Positions 8,781-17,230 of a stretch of 64,000 nt of DNA are shown here, piece after piece. The first letter of the stretch is position 1; each line of letters begins with the position of its first letter. The stretch comes from Burkholderia gladioli (GTDB lineage: Bacteria; Pseudomonadota; Gammaproteobacteria; Burkholderiales; Burkholderiaceae), in assembly GCF_000959725.1 (NCBI RefSeq), contig NZ_CP009322.1, positions 3,658,001 to 3,722,000 on the forward strand. The letters run 5' to 3'. The position numbers and the translations under genes are program-made. The notes under the pieces were generated by a model. That model had not been told where the DNA came from. It saw only the letters and a program-made list of their open reading frames with translations, and ran no database searches.

Positions 8781-9662
8781 ATGAAAGTCGGATTCATCGG
8801 CATCGGCGTGATGGGACAGCCGATGGCGCTCAACCTCGCCCGCGCCGGCATCGAACTCGTGATCTGGAACCGCTCGCCCGAGCGCTGCGCGCCCTTGCGC
8901 GAAGCCGGCGCGCAGGTGGCCGACACGCTCGACGAGGTGTATCGGCAGGCGCGCATCGTGATCCTGATGATGGCCACCGACGAGGCGCTCGATGCCGTGC
9001 TCGGCCGCGGCACGCCGGCCTTCGCCGCGCGCGTGGCCGATCACCTGATCGTGCACATGGGCACCGTGTCCGCCGAGTATTCGCGCGGGCTCGATGCCGA
9101 TATCCGCGCCGCCGGCGGCCGTTACGTGGAAGCGCCCGTGTCGGGCTCGCGCAAGCCGGCCGAGGCGGGCCAGTTGGTGGCGATGCTGGCCGGCGAGCCG
9201 GCCGACGTGGAGGAAGTGCGGCCGCTGCTCAAGCCGATGTGCCACGAGTCGGTGGTTTGCGGGCCGGTGCCGACGGGCCTCTTGATGAAGCTCTCGGTCA
9301 ATACCTTCCTGATCCCGATGGTCACCGCGGTGGCCGAGGCCTCGCACCTGGCGCGCCGCTACGGGCTCGACATGCAGCAGTTCCAGAAGGTGCTCGACGC
9401 GGGCCCGATGGCCAGCGCGGTGTCGCGCGTGAAGATCGACAAGCTGGTGAGGGAGGATTTCGAGGTGCAGGCCTCGATCGCCGACGTGCTGAAGAACAAC
9501 CGGCTGGCCGCCGAGGCCGCGCGCAACGCGAACCTGGCCTCGCCGCTGCTCGATACCTGCTTCGAGCTCTATACCGAGACGCTGAAGCTCGGGCACGGCG
9601 GCGAGGACATGGCCGCCGTGGTGCGCGCGATCGAGGCGCGCACGGACAAGCGGCAGGGCTGA
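8781..9662 (+). CDS. 3-hydroxyisobutyrate dehydrogenase-family NAD(P)-dependent oxidoreductase
   Basis: A 293-residue beta-hydroxyacid dehydrogenase. The N-terminal [20 protein letters not shown] is the dinucleotide-binding motif; [18 protein letters not shown] is the substrate-binding motif of the family (here [10 protein letters not shown]). The lysine in [13 protein letters not shown] corresponds to the catalytic lysine. Members oxidise 3-hydroxyacids or reduce the matching semialdehydes. ATG at 8781 follows ACGGAGA (8768-8774). A gap of about 170 bases separates it from the monooxygenase, so it may have its own promoter, but the shared direction suggests that it still belongs to the cluster and marks its right edge. 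Confidence 0.9.
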   Translation: MKVGFIGIGVMGQPMALNLARAGIELVIWNRSPERCAPLREAGAQVADTLDEVYRQARIVILMMATDEALDAVLGRGTPAFAARVADHLIVHMGTVSAEYSRGLDADIRAAGGRYVEAPVSGSRKPAEAGQLVAMLAGEPADVEEVRPLLKPMCHESVVCGPVPTGLLMKLSVNTFLIPMVTAVAEASHLARRYGLDMQQFQKVLDAGPMASAVSRVKIDKLVREDFEVQASIADVLKNNRLAAEAARNANLASPLLDTCFELYTETLKLGHGGEDMAAVVRAIEARTDKRQG

Positions 9663-9754
9663 GTCGGCAGGCGGCGCCGGCTGTGCATGAGCAGCCGGCG
9701 GGGGCGGCTTCGCGGGGTGAGCGCTGTCGCCGCCGAGCCGTGGCGTGGTGGCCC

Positions 9755-10447
9755 TCAGCGCGCCGCGCCGCCGGCCGTCTCGCTTTCGCGCCAGGCCGCG
9801 TCGAACGCGGCCATGTCGGTCCACACCGGAATCTCCGGCGGGAACGGGTTCTCCTCGCCGGGCGCGACGATGCCCGCGAAGGGCATGCCCAGCTCGCGCG
9901 CCGCGTCGTATTCCGTGAACGAATCGCCGATCGCCAGCACTTGATCGCTGGTCCAGTCGCCATGGCGCAGCACCTTGGCGAAGGCCACCGGCTTGGTGGT
10001 CGGCGAGCCGGTGATGGTCTGGAAGTAGCGCGCGAAATCGCGTTCGCGCGTGATGCGCCGCAGGTCGTCGTCGGTGGTGCCCGAGATCAGGTGCAGCGAC
10101 AACCGCGCCTGCATCCGCTCCAGGAAGGCGCGCGCGCCGGGCAGCTCGGGGCAGTCACCGATGCGCGCCATCAGCAGCTCGCTGTAGCGGCGCGCCCGCG
10201 CCTCCACCACCGCCGGATCCGGCTCGCGATTGAAGATCGCGCGCTCGTAGTAGGCCATCTTCGCGACGCGGCCGACGCCGCCGTGATGCGTCAGGTGCGC
10301 CAGCATCTCGGCCTTCTGCGCCTCGCTGATCGGCTCGTCGTAGCACTCGAAGAACAGGTGGACCTTCATCCACACCGAATCGAGGATCACGCCATCGAAA
10401 TCGAAGGCGATCGCGCGGATCGTGTCGAACGGGATCGGGGTAGACAT
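9755..10447 (-). CDS. HAD-superfamily hydrolase
   Basis: A 230-residue haloacid-dehalogenase-like phosphatase. Motif I is AFDFDGVILDS (the first Asp is the nucleophile), motif II is HLISGTTDD, motif III is the lysine in SPTTKPVAF, and motif IV is AIGDSFTEYDAA. All four motifs are intact, so it should be active on a small phosphorylated metabolite; family members include phosphoglycolate phosphatase-like enzymes. The gene is convergent with the biosynthetic operon and separated from it by 92 bases, so it is probably not co-transcribed with it. Substrate unknown. Confidence 0.88.
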   Translation of the reverse strand: MSTPIPFDTIRAIAFDFDGVILDSVWMKVHLFFECYDEPISEAQKAEMLAHLTHHGGVGRVAKMAYYERAIFNREPDPAVVEARARRYSELLMARIGDCPELPGARAFLERMQARLSLHLISGTTDDDLRRITRERDFARYFQTITGSPTTKPVAFAKVLRHGDWTSDQVLAIGDSFTEYDAARELGMPFAGIVAPGEENPFPPEIPVWTDMAAFDAAWRESETAGGAAR

Positions 10448-10557
10448 CGGCGGGCTCCGGAAACGAGAAGGTCAAATGCGGGTGGGACGGGGGACTGCAT
10501 GGCGCGTGGCGCCGGCAAGGCGGGACAGCGGGGAAGGACGGCGCGGCAGCCCGGCTT

Positions 10558-11334
10558 TCAGGCTCCCGACAGGGTCATGGTCTCGAGCTGGCGCACGATC
10601 TCGTCGCGCAGCCCGCTCGGCAGGTTCTGGTAGCCGAGCAGCTCCGAGATCCACAGCCCGTCGGCGGCGAGCCGGCAGATCATCAGCCGCGCGGCCTGCT
10701 CGAGCGGCAGCGGGTCGGGCCGCGCGATCTCGCGCATCGGCTGGGCCCAGCGTTCGCGCGCCTCGGGATCGGTCATCATCGACGAGACCAGCACGCGCAG
10801 CAGGTTGGTGCTGGCGGCCGGCGAGGTTTCGGTCATCGCCGCGTGCAAATAGGCGCGCGCGTTCGCGCCTTGCGGATGCGGATCGCCCGCGAGGTGCGCC
10901 TGCATGGTCTGCTCGAAGCGCTCCAGGGTCTGGCCGAACAGCGCGTCGAACAGCGCCTGCTTGCTGCGGAAATGGTATTGCAGCCCGCCCTTGCTGACGC
11001 CGGCCCGCTCGGCCACCGCGTCGAGCGTGACGGCCTGCACGCCCAGCTCGGTGGCGATCTCGGCGGCGGCCTGCAGCAGTTGCGCGCGCACGTGCGCCGG
11101 GGCTTTCTTGCGGCGGTTGCCGCGCGCGTCGTCGCCGGCGGCCGCGCGCGGGTCGGCGGCGCAGGCAGCGGCTGCGCTGGCGGAAGCGGCGGGGCTGGAG
11201 GCGGAAGCCGGGGCGAAGACGGCGTCGTCGGACGCGGCGGCGGATGCAGGACCCGGCGCTGGCGAGGAGGAGGCGGGCGCGGCGGCGCGGCTGTCGGGCG
11301 GCGTGCCGGGCGCGGAAGGCCGGATGGGATTCAT
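10558..11334 (-). CDS. TetR-family transcriptional regulator with long Ala/Pro-rich N-terminus
   Basis: TetR-type repressor: the helix-turn-helix is VTLDAVAERAGVSKGGLQYHFRSKQALFDAL, about residues 100-130, followed by a helical ligand domain containing LLRVLVSSMMTDPEARERW. In most TetR proteins the HTH lies within the first 50 residues; here about 75 residues of Ala/Ser/Pro-rich sequence precede it. Either the extension is real or the true start is an alternative GTG/TTG codon closer to RGNRRKKAPAHVRAQLL. The gene is divergent from squalene-hopene cyclase with only 62 bases between the starts, and a palindrome (11367-11384) lies in that gap. I infer that it controls shc and itself. Confidence 0.9.
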   Translation of the reverse strand: MNPIRPSAPGTPPDSRAAAPASSSPAPGPASAAASDDAVFAPASASSPAASASAAAACAADPRAAAGDDARGNRRKKAPAHVRAQLLQAAAEIATELGVQAVTLDAVAERAGVSKGGLQYHFRSKQALFDALFGQTLERFEQTMQAHLAGDPHPQGANARAYLHAAMTETSPAASTNLLRVLVSSMMTDPEARERWAQPMREIARPDPLPLEQAARLMICRLAADGLWISELLGYQNLPSGLRDEIVRQLETMTLSGA

Positions 11335-11366
11335 CCGCGCATCTTAGCATCGTCGTTCCCATCCAA

Positions 11367-11384
11367 ACAATCCGGCCGGATGGT
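11367..11384. promoter_or_regulatory. Palindromic operator candidate between tetR and shc
   Basis: The sequence ACaATCCGGCCGGATgGT is an 18-base inverted repeat with one mismatched pair and a perfect 12-base core (11370-11381). It lies between divergent tetR and shc starts, the usual place for a TetR-family operator. A TATGAT at 11384-11389, immediately to its right, could be the shc -10 element; if so, transcription would begin within a few bases of the ATG at 11397. The assignment is by position and symmetry only. Confidence 0.55.
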
Positions 11385-11396
11385 ATGATCCGGCCG

Positions 11397-13415
11397 ATGA
11401 AAAATTCCGATCTTCCCCTTCCATCGATGCTCGATGCCGCGATCCTGCGCGGCCGGGATGCGCTCGCGCAGCGCCAGAATGCCGACGGTAGCTGGTGCTT
11501 CGAGCTCGAATCCGACGCGACGATCACCGCCGAATACATCCTGATGATGCATTTCATGGGGAAGATCGACGATGCGCGCCAGGCCCGCATGGCGCGCTAC
11601 CTGCGCGAGATCCAGCGGCTGGCCACGCACGGCGGCTGGGACCTGTACGTGGACGGCGCGCCCGACGTGTCGGCCAGCGTCAAGGCCTATTTCGCGCTGA
11701 AGGCGGCCGGCGACAGCGAGGACGCGCCGCACATGGCGCGTGCTCGCGACACCATCCTGCGCCTGGGCGGCGCCGCCAAATGCAATGTGTTCACGCGCAT
11801 CCTGCTGGCCACCTTCGGCCAGGTGCCGTGGCGCGCCACGCCCTTCATGCCGATCGAATTCGTGCTGTTCCCGAAGTGGGTGCCGATCTCGATGTACAAG
11901 GTCGCCTACTGGGCGCGCACGACCATGGTACCGCTGCTGGTGCTCTGCTCGTTGAAGGCGCGCGCGAAGAATCCGCGCGGGATCTCGATCCGCGAGCTGT
12001 TCGTGACCGCGCCCGAGCACGAGCGCAACTACTTCGCGCGCGGCGGTTTCGTGCGCAACCTGTTCCTCGGCATCGACCGCACGCTGCGCCCGCTCGACGC
12101 GCTGATCCCGAAGGCGCTGCGCCGCCGCGCGATCCGCCATGCCGAGGCCTGGTGCGCCGAACGCATGAACGGCGAGGACGGCATGGGCGGCATCTTCCCG
12201 CCGATCGTCTACAGCTACCAGATGATGGAGGTGCTCGGCTACGCCGAGGACCATCCGCTGCGCCGCGATTGCGAGGACGCGCTGGAGAAGCTGCTGGTCG
12301 AGCGCCCCGACGGCAGCATGTACTGCCAGCCCTGCCTGTCGCCGGTCTGGGACACGGCCTGGGCCACCATGGCGCTCGAGCAGGCGCGTGCGGTGCCCGA
12401 CACGCGCGATCGGCCGGCCGTCTCCGAGGCGGACTTGCAGGCCGGCATCACGCGCGCCTACGACTGGATGGCCGGCAAGCAGGTGACCGAGCTCAAGGGC
12501 GACTGGATCGAGAACGCGCCGGCCGAGACGCCGGCGGGCGGCTGGGCCTTCCAGTACGAGAACCCCTATTACCCCGACATCGACGACAGCGCCGTGGTGG
12601 CCGCGATGCTGCACCAGCGCGGCCGCGCGATGGCGCGCCTGACCGGCACCGATCCCTATGCCGAGGTGGTCACGCGGGGCTTGGACTGGATTCGCGGGCT
12701 GCAGTCGCGCAACGGCGGCTTCGGCGCCTTCGATGCCGATTGCGATCGCCTCTACCTGAACCTGATCCCCTTCGCCGATCACGGCGCGCTGCTCGACCCG
12801 CCCACCGAGGACGTCTCGGGCCGCGTGCTGCTGTGCTTCGGCGTGACCGGCCGCGCCGAGGACCGGCCGGCGCTGGCGCGCGCGATCGACTACGTGAAGC
12901 GCACCCAGCGCGAGGACGGCAGCTGGTGGGGCCGCTGGGGCACCAACTACATCTACGGCACCTGGAGCGTGCTGGCCGGGCTCGCGCTGGCCGGCGAGGA
13001 TCGCTCGCAGCCCTACATCGCGCGCGCGATCGACTGGCTGCGCGCGCGCCAGAACGCCGACGGCGGTTGGGGCGAGACCAACGACAGCTATGTCGACCCG
13101 GCGCTGGCCGGCACCAATGGCGGCGAGAGCGCCTCCAATTTCACGGCCTGGGCGCTGCTGGCGCAGATGGCCTTCGGCGACTGGCAATCGGAATCGGTGC
13201 AGCGCGGGATACGCTACCTGCTGTCGGTGCAGCAGGGCGACGGCTTCTGGTGGCACCGCTCGCACAATGCGCCGGGTTTCCCGCGCATCTATTACCTCAA
13301 GTACCACGGCTATACCGCCTACTTCCCGCTGTGGGCGCTGGCGCGTTACCGGCGCCTGTCGCAGGCGCGCGTGGCGGCCAGCGATGCGCCTGCCGCCGCG
13401 GCGGCGTTGCATTGA
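11397..13415 (+). CDS. shc: Squalene-hopene cyclase
   Basis: A 672-residue class II triterpene cyclase that converts squalene to hopene/diplopterol for membrane hopanoids. The protonating motif D-I-D-D is at 394-397 (inside YPDIDDSAVV), and several QW repeats are visible, including RQNADGSWCFE near the N-terminus, QSRNGGFGAFD, QREDGSWWGRW and RQNADGGWGET. Length is normal for the family. The start could also be the upstream ATG at 11385 (adds M-I-R-P); neither has a clear ribosome site. It stands alone here, not in a larger hopanoid gene cluster, next to a divergent TetR gene, and it ends at a strong terminator. Confidence 0.97.
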   Translation: MKNSDLPLPSMLDAAILRGRDALAQRQNADGSWCFELESDATITAEYILMMHFMGKIDDARQARMARYLREIQRLATHGGWDLYVDGAPDVSASVKAYFALKAAGDSEDAPHMARARDTILRLGGAAKCNVFTRILLATFGQVPWRATPFMPIEFVLFPKWVPISMYKVAYWARTTMVPLLVLCSLKARAKNPRGISIRELFVTAPEHERNYFARGGFVRNLFLGIDRTLRPLDALIPKALRRRAIRHAEAWCAERMNGEDGMGGIFPPIVYSYQMMEVLGYAEDHPLRRDCEDALEKLLVERPDGSMYCQPCLSPVWDTAWATMALEQARAVPDTRDRPAVSEADLQAGITRAYDWMAGKQVTELKGDWIENAPAETPAGGWAFQYENPYYPDIDDSAVVAAMLHQRGRAMARLTGTDPYAEVVTRGLDWIRGLQSRNGGFGAFDADCDRLYLNLIPFADHGALLDPPTEDVSGRVLLCFGVTGRAEDRPALARAIDYVKRTQREDGSWWGRWGTNYIYGTWSVLAGLALAGEDRSQPYIARAIDWLRARQNADGGWGETNDSYVDPALAGTNGGESASNFTAWALLAQMAFGDWQSESVQRGIRYLLSVQQGDGFWWHRSHNAPGFPRIYYLKYHGYTAYFPLWALARYRRLSQARVAASDAPAAAAALH

Positions 13416-13446
13416 GCCGGCCTTAGGCGGCACTGCGCCTCGAATT

Positions 13447-13486
13447 GAAAATCGGGCATCCAGCTCAGGCTGGATGCCCGATTTTC
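13447..13486. terminator. Bidirectional intrinsic terminator after shc
   Basis: A perfect 18-bp stem (GAAAATCGGGCATCCAGC against its complement) with a four-base TCAG loop. The stem begins with AAAA and ends with TTTT, so a U-run follows the GC-rich part on either strand. It separates shc from the convergent gene ending at 13526 and can serve both. Confidence 0.93.
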
Positions 13487-13525
13487 ATTTGGGCTGCGAA
13501 CGATGGCGCGAGGGTGCCGCGAGCC

Positions 13526-14674
13526 TCAGCTCGATGCCGGGCGCGTGGCCGGTTTGACCGGCACCGCGCAGGGCCGGTAGCGCGGCTTGGTGCTCGCCAC
13601 CGCCACGCAGGCCGTGACGTTCGAGGCGGGGCCGGCGCGATGGCCCGTCACCTGCACGGTGCCGTCCAGGCGGTTCCAGCGCAGCTCCGGCTTCGGATCG
13701 CCGGCGAAGGTGACGCTGCCCACGCCGACATCGCCGTCCACCGCCAGCGTGCCCTGCCATGACTGCAGCGCGTGGGCCTGGTCGTAGTCGGCCGACATCG
13801 AATCGACGTCGAAGGAGAAGCCCTTGGCGCGCTCGACCTGCGAGAACGTGCCGCGATACCAGAGCAGCGACCAGCCGCGCGAATCGGCGGCGCGCGTGAC
13901 CACCGTGGCGGGCGGCCAGGCGATGTCGCCGATCGTCACCGTCTTCGCGAGGCGGCACTGGATCAGGTGCGGGGTGGGCGCATGCGCGTCGCCGATGTCG
14001 ATGCGCGTGCCGATGTCGGTGACGGCCGCGCAGGGCCAGCCGTCGATGCTCTGTTCATAGGCCAGCGCGACATCGAAGGTGCTGTCGTCGTCGCTGTCGC
14101 GATGCTCGATGCCGCGGATCGACAGCGTGCCGAGCGCGACCGGCTGGTCGCTGCTGATCGCGCTGGGCTGCGAGGCCTCGCCGTGATCGTCGACCGGCGC
14201 GTACTGCACGTGGCTGCCGGCGGGGAAGGTCGCGCCGCCCATCAGCACCGGTGCCTCGGCCGTGCGCGTGGTGGCCGAGCCCTGCGGGGTGAGGCCGCGC
14301 GGCTCGGTCATCATGAACCAGCCGAAGGTGACGGCGAGCCAGAGGAAGGGCGCGGCCAGGAACAGGCCGCTGGCCAGATAGCGCGTGCGCGGCCGCACGC
14401 GCCGCAGCATCGTGAACAGGAATAGCGTCAACAGCACCCAGCCTGCCGCCAGCGCGACGATCGCGACCATGCCGACGCCGCCCAGTTCGCCGGCTTCGGC
14501 ACGACAGAGCAGCGGCGTGGCGCCGGTCGCGAGCGCGACGGCCGCGCGCGCGGCATGGCGCCGGAAGGCGCGACGCGGGATGGCGTGGGCCGGATTCGAT
14601 CTGCTCAGGTTCGTGCTGGATACCGCTTCGGACAGCTTGGAATGGGTCGTCGATGTCGTATCGATCTTTGTCAT
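13526..14674 (-). CDS. Hypothetical membrane-anchored protein
   Basis: I do not recognise this 382-residue protein. The ATG at 14674 (M-T-K-I-D) is chosen because the upstream extension is Arg-rich and unlike protein. After a polar N-terminus and an Arg-rich stretch there are three hydrophobic segments: one around AARAAVALATGATPLL, then VAIVALAAGWVLLTLFLFTML and LFLAAPFLWLAVTFGWFMM. The remaining about 240 residues are soluble, with Asp-rich and Trp-containing strands (for example SLLWYRGTFSQVERAKGFSFD) and a C-terminal VTACVAVASTKPRYRPC. The topology suggests an inner-membrane protein with a large C-terminal domain, perhaps periplasmic. It shares the shc terminator and seems monocistronic. 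Confidence 0.7.
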   Translation of the reverse strand: MTKIDTTSTTHSKLSEAVSSTNLSRSNPAHAIPRRAFRRHAARAAVALATGATPLLCRAEAGELGGVGMVAIVALAAGWVLLTLFLFTMLRRVRPRTRYLASGLFLAAPFLWLAVTFGWFMMTEPRGLTPQGSATTRTAEAPVLMGGATFPAGSHVQYAPVDDHGEASQPSAISSDQPVALGTLSIRGIEHRDSDDDSTFDVALAYEQSIDGWPCAAVTDIGTRIDIGDAHAPTPHLIQCRLAKTVTIGDIAWPPATVVTRAADSRGWSLLWYRGTFSQVERAKGFSFDVDSMSADYDQAHALQSWQGTLAVDGDVGVGSVTFAGDPKPELRWNRLDGTVQVTGHRAGPASNVTACVAVASTKPRYRPCAVPVKPATRPASS

Positions 14675-15025
14675 CGGTGTTCCGGAATGGCCTGTTACGT
14701 CGCCACGATACACGAGCGGGGCTCCGGCATATACGTGAGGCGGGCCCGCGATTCGCATGCGAGGCGGCCGGCGCCGCCGCGACGGCCCGCGTAAACGATA
14801 CCGACCGCGGCGATTGTTGCGGCCCGCGATTCGCTGTCCCGCCTGAAGTTGGCGAATTGCGCGAATTAGCGGGAAATTCACGCATCACGGGCGTGAATCG
14901 GCGCGCGGGCACGAGTGTGTTACTGAAAATTACCCGTGGCCCTGTTGCGGTATGAAATTCCGCCATCTGTGCAGGTCGGCGAGAAATCTTCGCGAGCGGC
15001 GGGCCGTTTGTCCCGGTATCGCGGG
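14675..15025. other. Intergenic region, 351 bases
   Basis: It lies between the alpha/beta hydrolase (ending at 15026) and the membrane protein gene (starting at 14674), both on the minus strand. It contains an AT-richer patch around 14905-14960 that could hold the promoter of the membrane protein gene. I see no convincing ORF, hairpin or RNA gene. Confidence 0.5.
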
Positions 15026-15718
15026 TCAGGCGGCGAGCCAGTCGCGCAAGGCCGCGTTGACCGCTTCGGGACGTTCGAGCGGCGAGGTGTGGCCGCACTC
15101 GGGCACGATCACGAGCTTCGCACCGGGAATCGCCTCGGCCATCTCGCGCGCGAACTCGGGCGGCGTGACGGGATCGCTGTCGCCCACCAGCACCAGGCTC
15201 GGCACCGCGATCGAAGGCAGCTCGCGTCGCGAGTCGGGCCGGCCGATCACGGCCGCGGTCTGGCGCGCGAAGGCCGCGCGTCCGATGTCGGCCGCCATGC
15301 GCCGCTTGGTGGCCGCGAACACCGGATCGCGGCGTAGCGAGACATGGGCGGTGTTGAGCGTGGCGTTGGCCAGCACGGTGTCGTAATCGCCATGCGTGGC
15401 GGCTTCCAGCAGCGCCTGGCGCATCTCGACCTGGATCGGCTGGTCGGCGCGCGCCGAGGTGCTGAGCAGCGCGAGGCGCGTCACGCGCTCGGGCGCGCGG
15501 CGCAGGATCTCGTGCGCGAGATAGCCGCCCATCGAGAAGCCGGCCAGGGCGAAGCGCGGCGGGGCGCTCGCCAGGATCGCGGCGGCCATCGCGGCGATGC
15601 TGTCGCCCTCCAGCGTCGAGGCGACCGTCACCGGGCCATATGGCCAGAGCGCGGGAATCTGCGGCGCGAACACCTCGGCCGTGCAGAGCAGGCCGGGGAT
15701 GAGGACGATCGGGGTCAT
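15026..15718 (-). CDS. Alpha/beta-fold hydrolase
   Basis: A 230-residue hydrolase with oxyanion segment LIPGLLCTAEVF, nucleophile S62 in AGFSMGGYLA, acid in VLVGDSDPVTPPEF and His in PECGHTSPLERPEAV, so the triad is complete. It is close to small esterase/lactonase-type enzymes of the MhpC/BioH class; the substrate is not predictable. It lies 33 bases downstream of the MFS gene in the same direction and is probably the last gene of the MarR-isochorismatase-MFS unit. Confidence 0.88.
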   Translation of the reverse strand: MTPIVLIPGLLCTAEVFAPQIPALWPYGPVTVASTLEGDSIAAMAAAILASAPPRFALAGFSMGGYLAHEILRRAPERVTRLALLSTSARADQPIQVEMRQALLEAATHGDYDTVLANATLNTAHVSLRRDPVFAATKRRMAADIGRAAFARQTAAVIGRPDSRRELPSIAVPSLVLVGDSDPVTPPEFAREMAEAIPGAKLVIVPECGHTSPLERPEAVNAALRDWLAA

Positions 15719-15751
15719 GCGGGGCTCCGGGGCGGGTTCGGGGAAGGAGGA

Positions 15752-17230
15752 TTATCGCGCGGCCGGCTTCGCCGCGTCTTCCGATCGCGCCGGCAGGTTC
15801 ATCGCCCCGACGAACAGCAACGCGTACATCGCCGCCAGCATCGCGAAGCCCCAGGCATAGGCGGGCGCATGCGCGCCCGACGATAGCGCCGAGACACCCG
15901 CCAGGCGCCACGCGACCAGCGTGGTGCAGAGCGTGGTCAGCACCGGGCCGCCCAGCCGCTGCACGATGTTGAGCGCGGTGGTGGCCATCGGCAGCGATTC
16001 GCGCGGCACGGCGGCATAGGCGGCCGTGATGGTCGGCACGCCGATCGCGCTCTGTCCCATTCCGCGCAGGAACTGCGTGACCAGCAGCAGGCCGAGCTGG
16101 AAGCCTTGCAGCGGCATCCAGATCATCGGCAGCGTGGCCGCCAGCGCGAGCAGCGCGCCGCTGGCCGAGACGCGGCGCAGCCCGAAGCGCGAGGTCAGCG
16201 CGCCCATCGCGGGATAGGTGACCAGCATGCCGAGCCCCGTCGGCGCGAGCAGCCAGCCCATCTCGCCCGGCGTGCGGCCGACGCCGTCGATCAGGTAGAG
16301 CGGCACCAGCATCTGGCCGACGAACAGCGCGCCGTTCCAGACGAATTGCGTGACGGACGCGGTGGCGAACACGCGTCGGCGGAACAGCGCGAGATCGATC
16401 AGGGCACGTTGACCGATGCGCCGCGCGCGCCAGAGGAAAGCAGCCAGCATCACGGCACCGGCCGCGATCGAGGCGATGCCTTCAGGGCGCGCCAGGCGCT
16501 CGCAGCCGAACAGCAGCAGGGCCAGCGAGGGCGACAGCAGCGCGAAGCCGATCCAGTCGAGCCTTCGCGGTTCGGCGCCGCGCACGTCGATGGGCAGGAA
16601 GCGCACCGCCAGCGCCAGGCCGAGCAGGCCGATCGGCAGGTTCATCAGGAACAGCCAGCGCCACGAGGCGTAGTCGAGCAGCGCGCCGGCCAGCACCGGC
16701 CCGACGATCGGCGCGAACAGCACCGGCACCGCCGTGTAGCCGACCACGCGTGCCATCTGCTTGCCGGCCACGCGCGCGATCGTCATCTGCGCCATCGGCG
16801 CGAGCAGGCCGCCGCTCACGCCCTGCAGCACGCGGAACGCGATCAGCGAGCCGGCCGACCAGGCCAGGCCGCACAAGGCGGAAGTGAGCGTGAAGGCCGC
16901 GAAGCAGCCGAGATAGACGCGCTTCGTGCCGAGCCGGTCGACCAGCCAGCCGCTCAGCGGCAGGGCCAGCGTGAGCGCCAGCAGGTAGGCGCTGGTGACC
17001 CACTGGATGGTCGACAGGCTGGTGTGCATCACACCGGCCAGGCTCGACAGCGAGACGTTGACGATGGTCGCGTCGAGCTGCGCGAGCAGGCCGCCGAGCA
17101 TCGCCACCGCGCAGATGCGCCAGACCGAGGGATCCAGGCGCTCGGGCGGTTCGCGCCGCGCGGGCGAGGCGGCGGCGCGCGACGGCCTTGCCGTGTCGGC
17201 GGAGCCGCCGCCGGAAGCGCGATCAGGCAC
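15752..17230 (-). CDS. MFS transporter, DHA2 (EmrB/QacA) drug-export family
   Basis: Drug:H+ antiporter with about 14 hydrophobic segments, about 492 residues. GGLLAQLDATIVNVSLSSL is the first helix with the conserved D-x-T-I-V-N motif; LPLSGWLVDRLGTKRVYLG is motif A; RVLQGVSGGLLAPMAQ and VGPVLAGALLDYASWRWLFLMNLPIG (motif C) confirm the family. The GTG start at 17230 overlaps the stop of the isochorismatase-family gene, which suggests translational coupling; longer frames run antisense-like through that gene. Together with the MarR gene upstream it resembles a MarR-controlled efflux operon. The exported compound may be an aromatic acid or phenolic (inference). Confidence 0.92.
   Translation of the reverse strand: MPDRASGGGSADTARPSRAAASPARREPPERLDPSVWRICAVAMLGGLLAQLDATIVNVSLSSLAGVMHTSLSTIQWVTSAYLLALTLALPLSGWLVDRLGTKRVYLGCFAAFTLTSALCGLAWSAGSLIAFRVLQGVSGGLLAPMAQMTIARVAGKQMARVVGYTAVPVLFAPIVGPVLAGALLDYASWRWLFLMNLPIGLLGLALAVRFLPIDVRGAEPRRLDWIGFALLSPSLALLLFGCERLARPEGIASIAAGAVMLAAFLWRARRIGQRALIDLALFRRRVFATASVTQFVWNGALFVGQMLVPLYLIDGVGRTPGEMGWLLAPTGLGMLVTYPAMGALTSRFGLRRVSASGALLALAATLPMIWMPLQGFQLGLLLVTQFLRGMGQSAIGVPTITAAYAAVPRESLPMATTALNIVQRLGGPVLTTLCTTLVAWRLAGVSALSSGAHAPAYAWGFAMLAAMYALLFVGAMNLPARSEDAAKPAAR

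Noticed and set aside
9675..9700. 9-bp hairpin after the 3-hydroxyisobutyrate-dehydrogenase-like gene as terminator
   Set aside because: GC-rich stem with an 8-base loop but no following U-tract on either strand.
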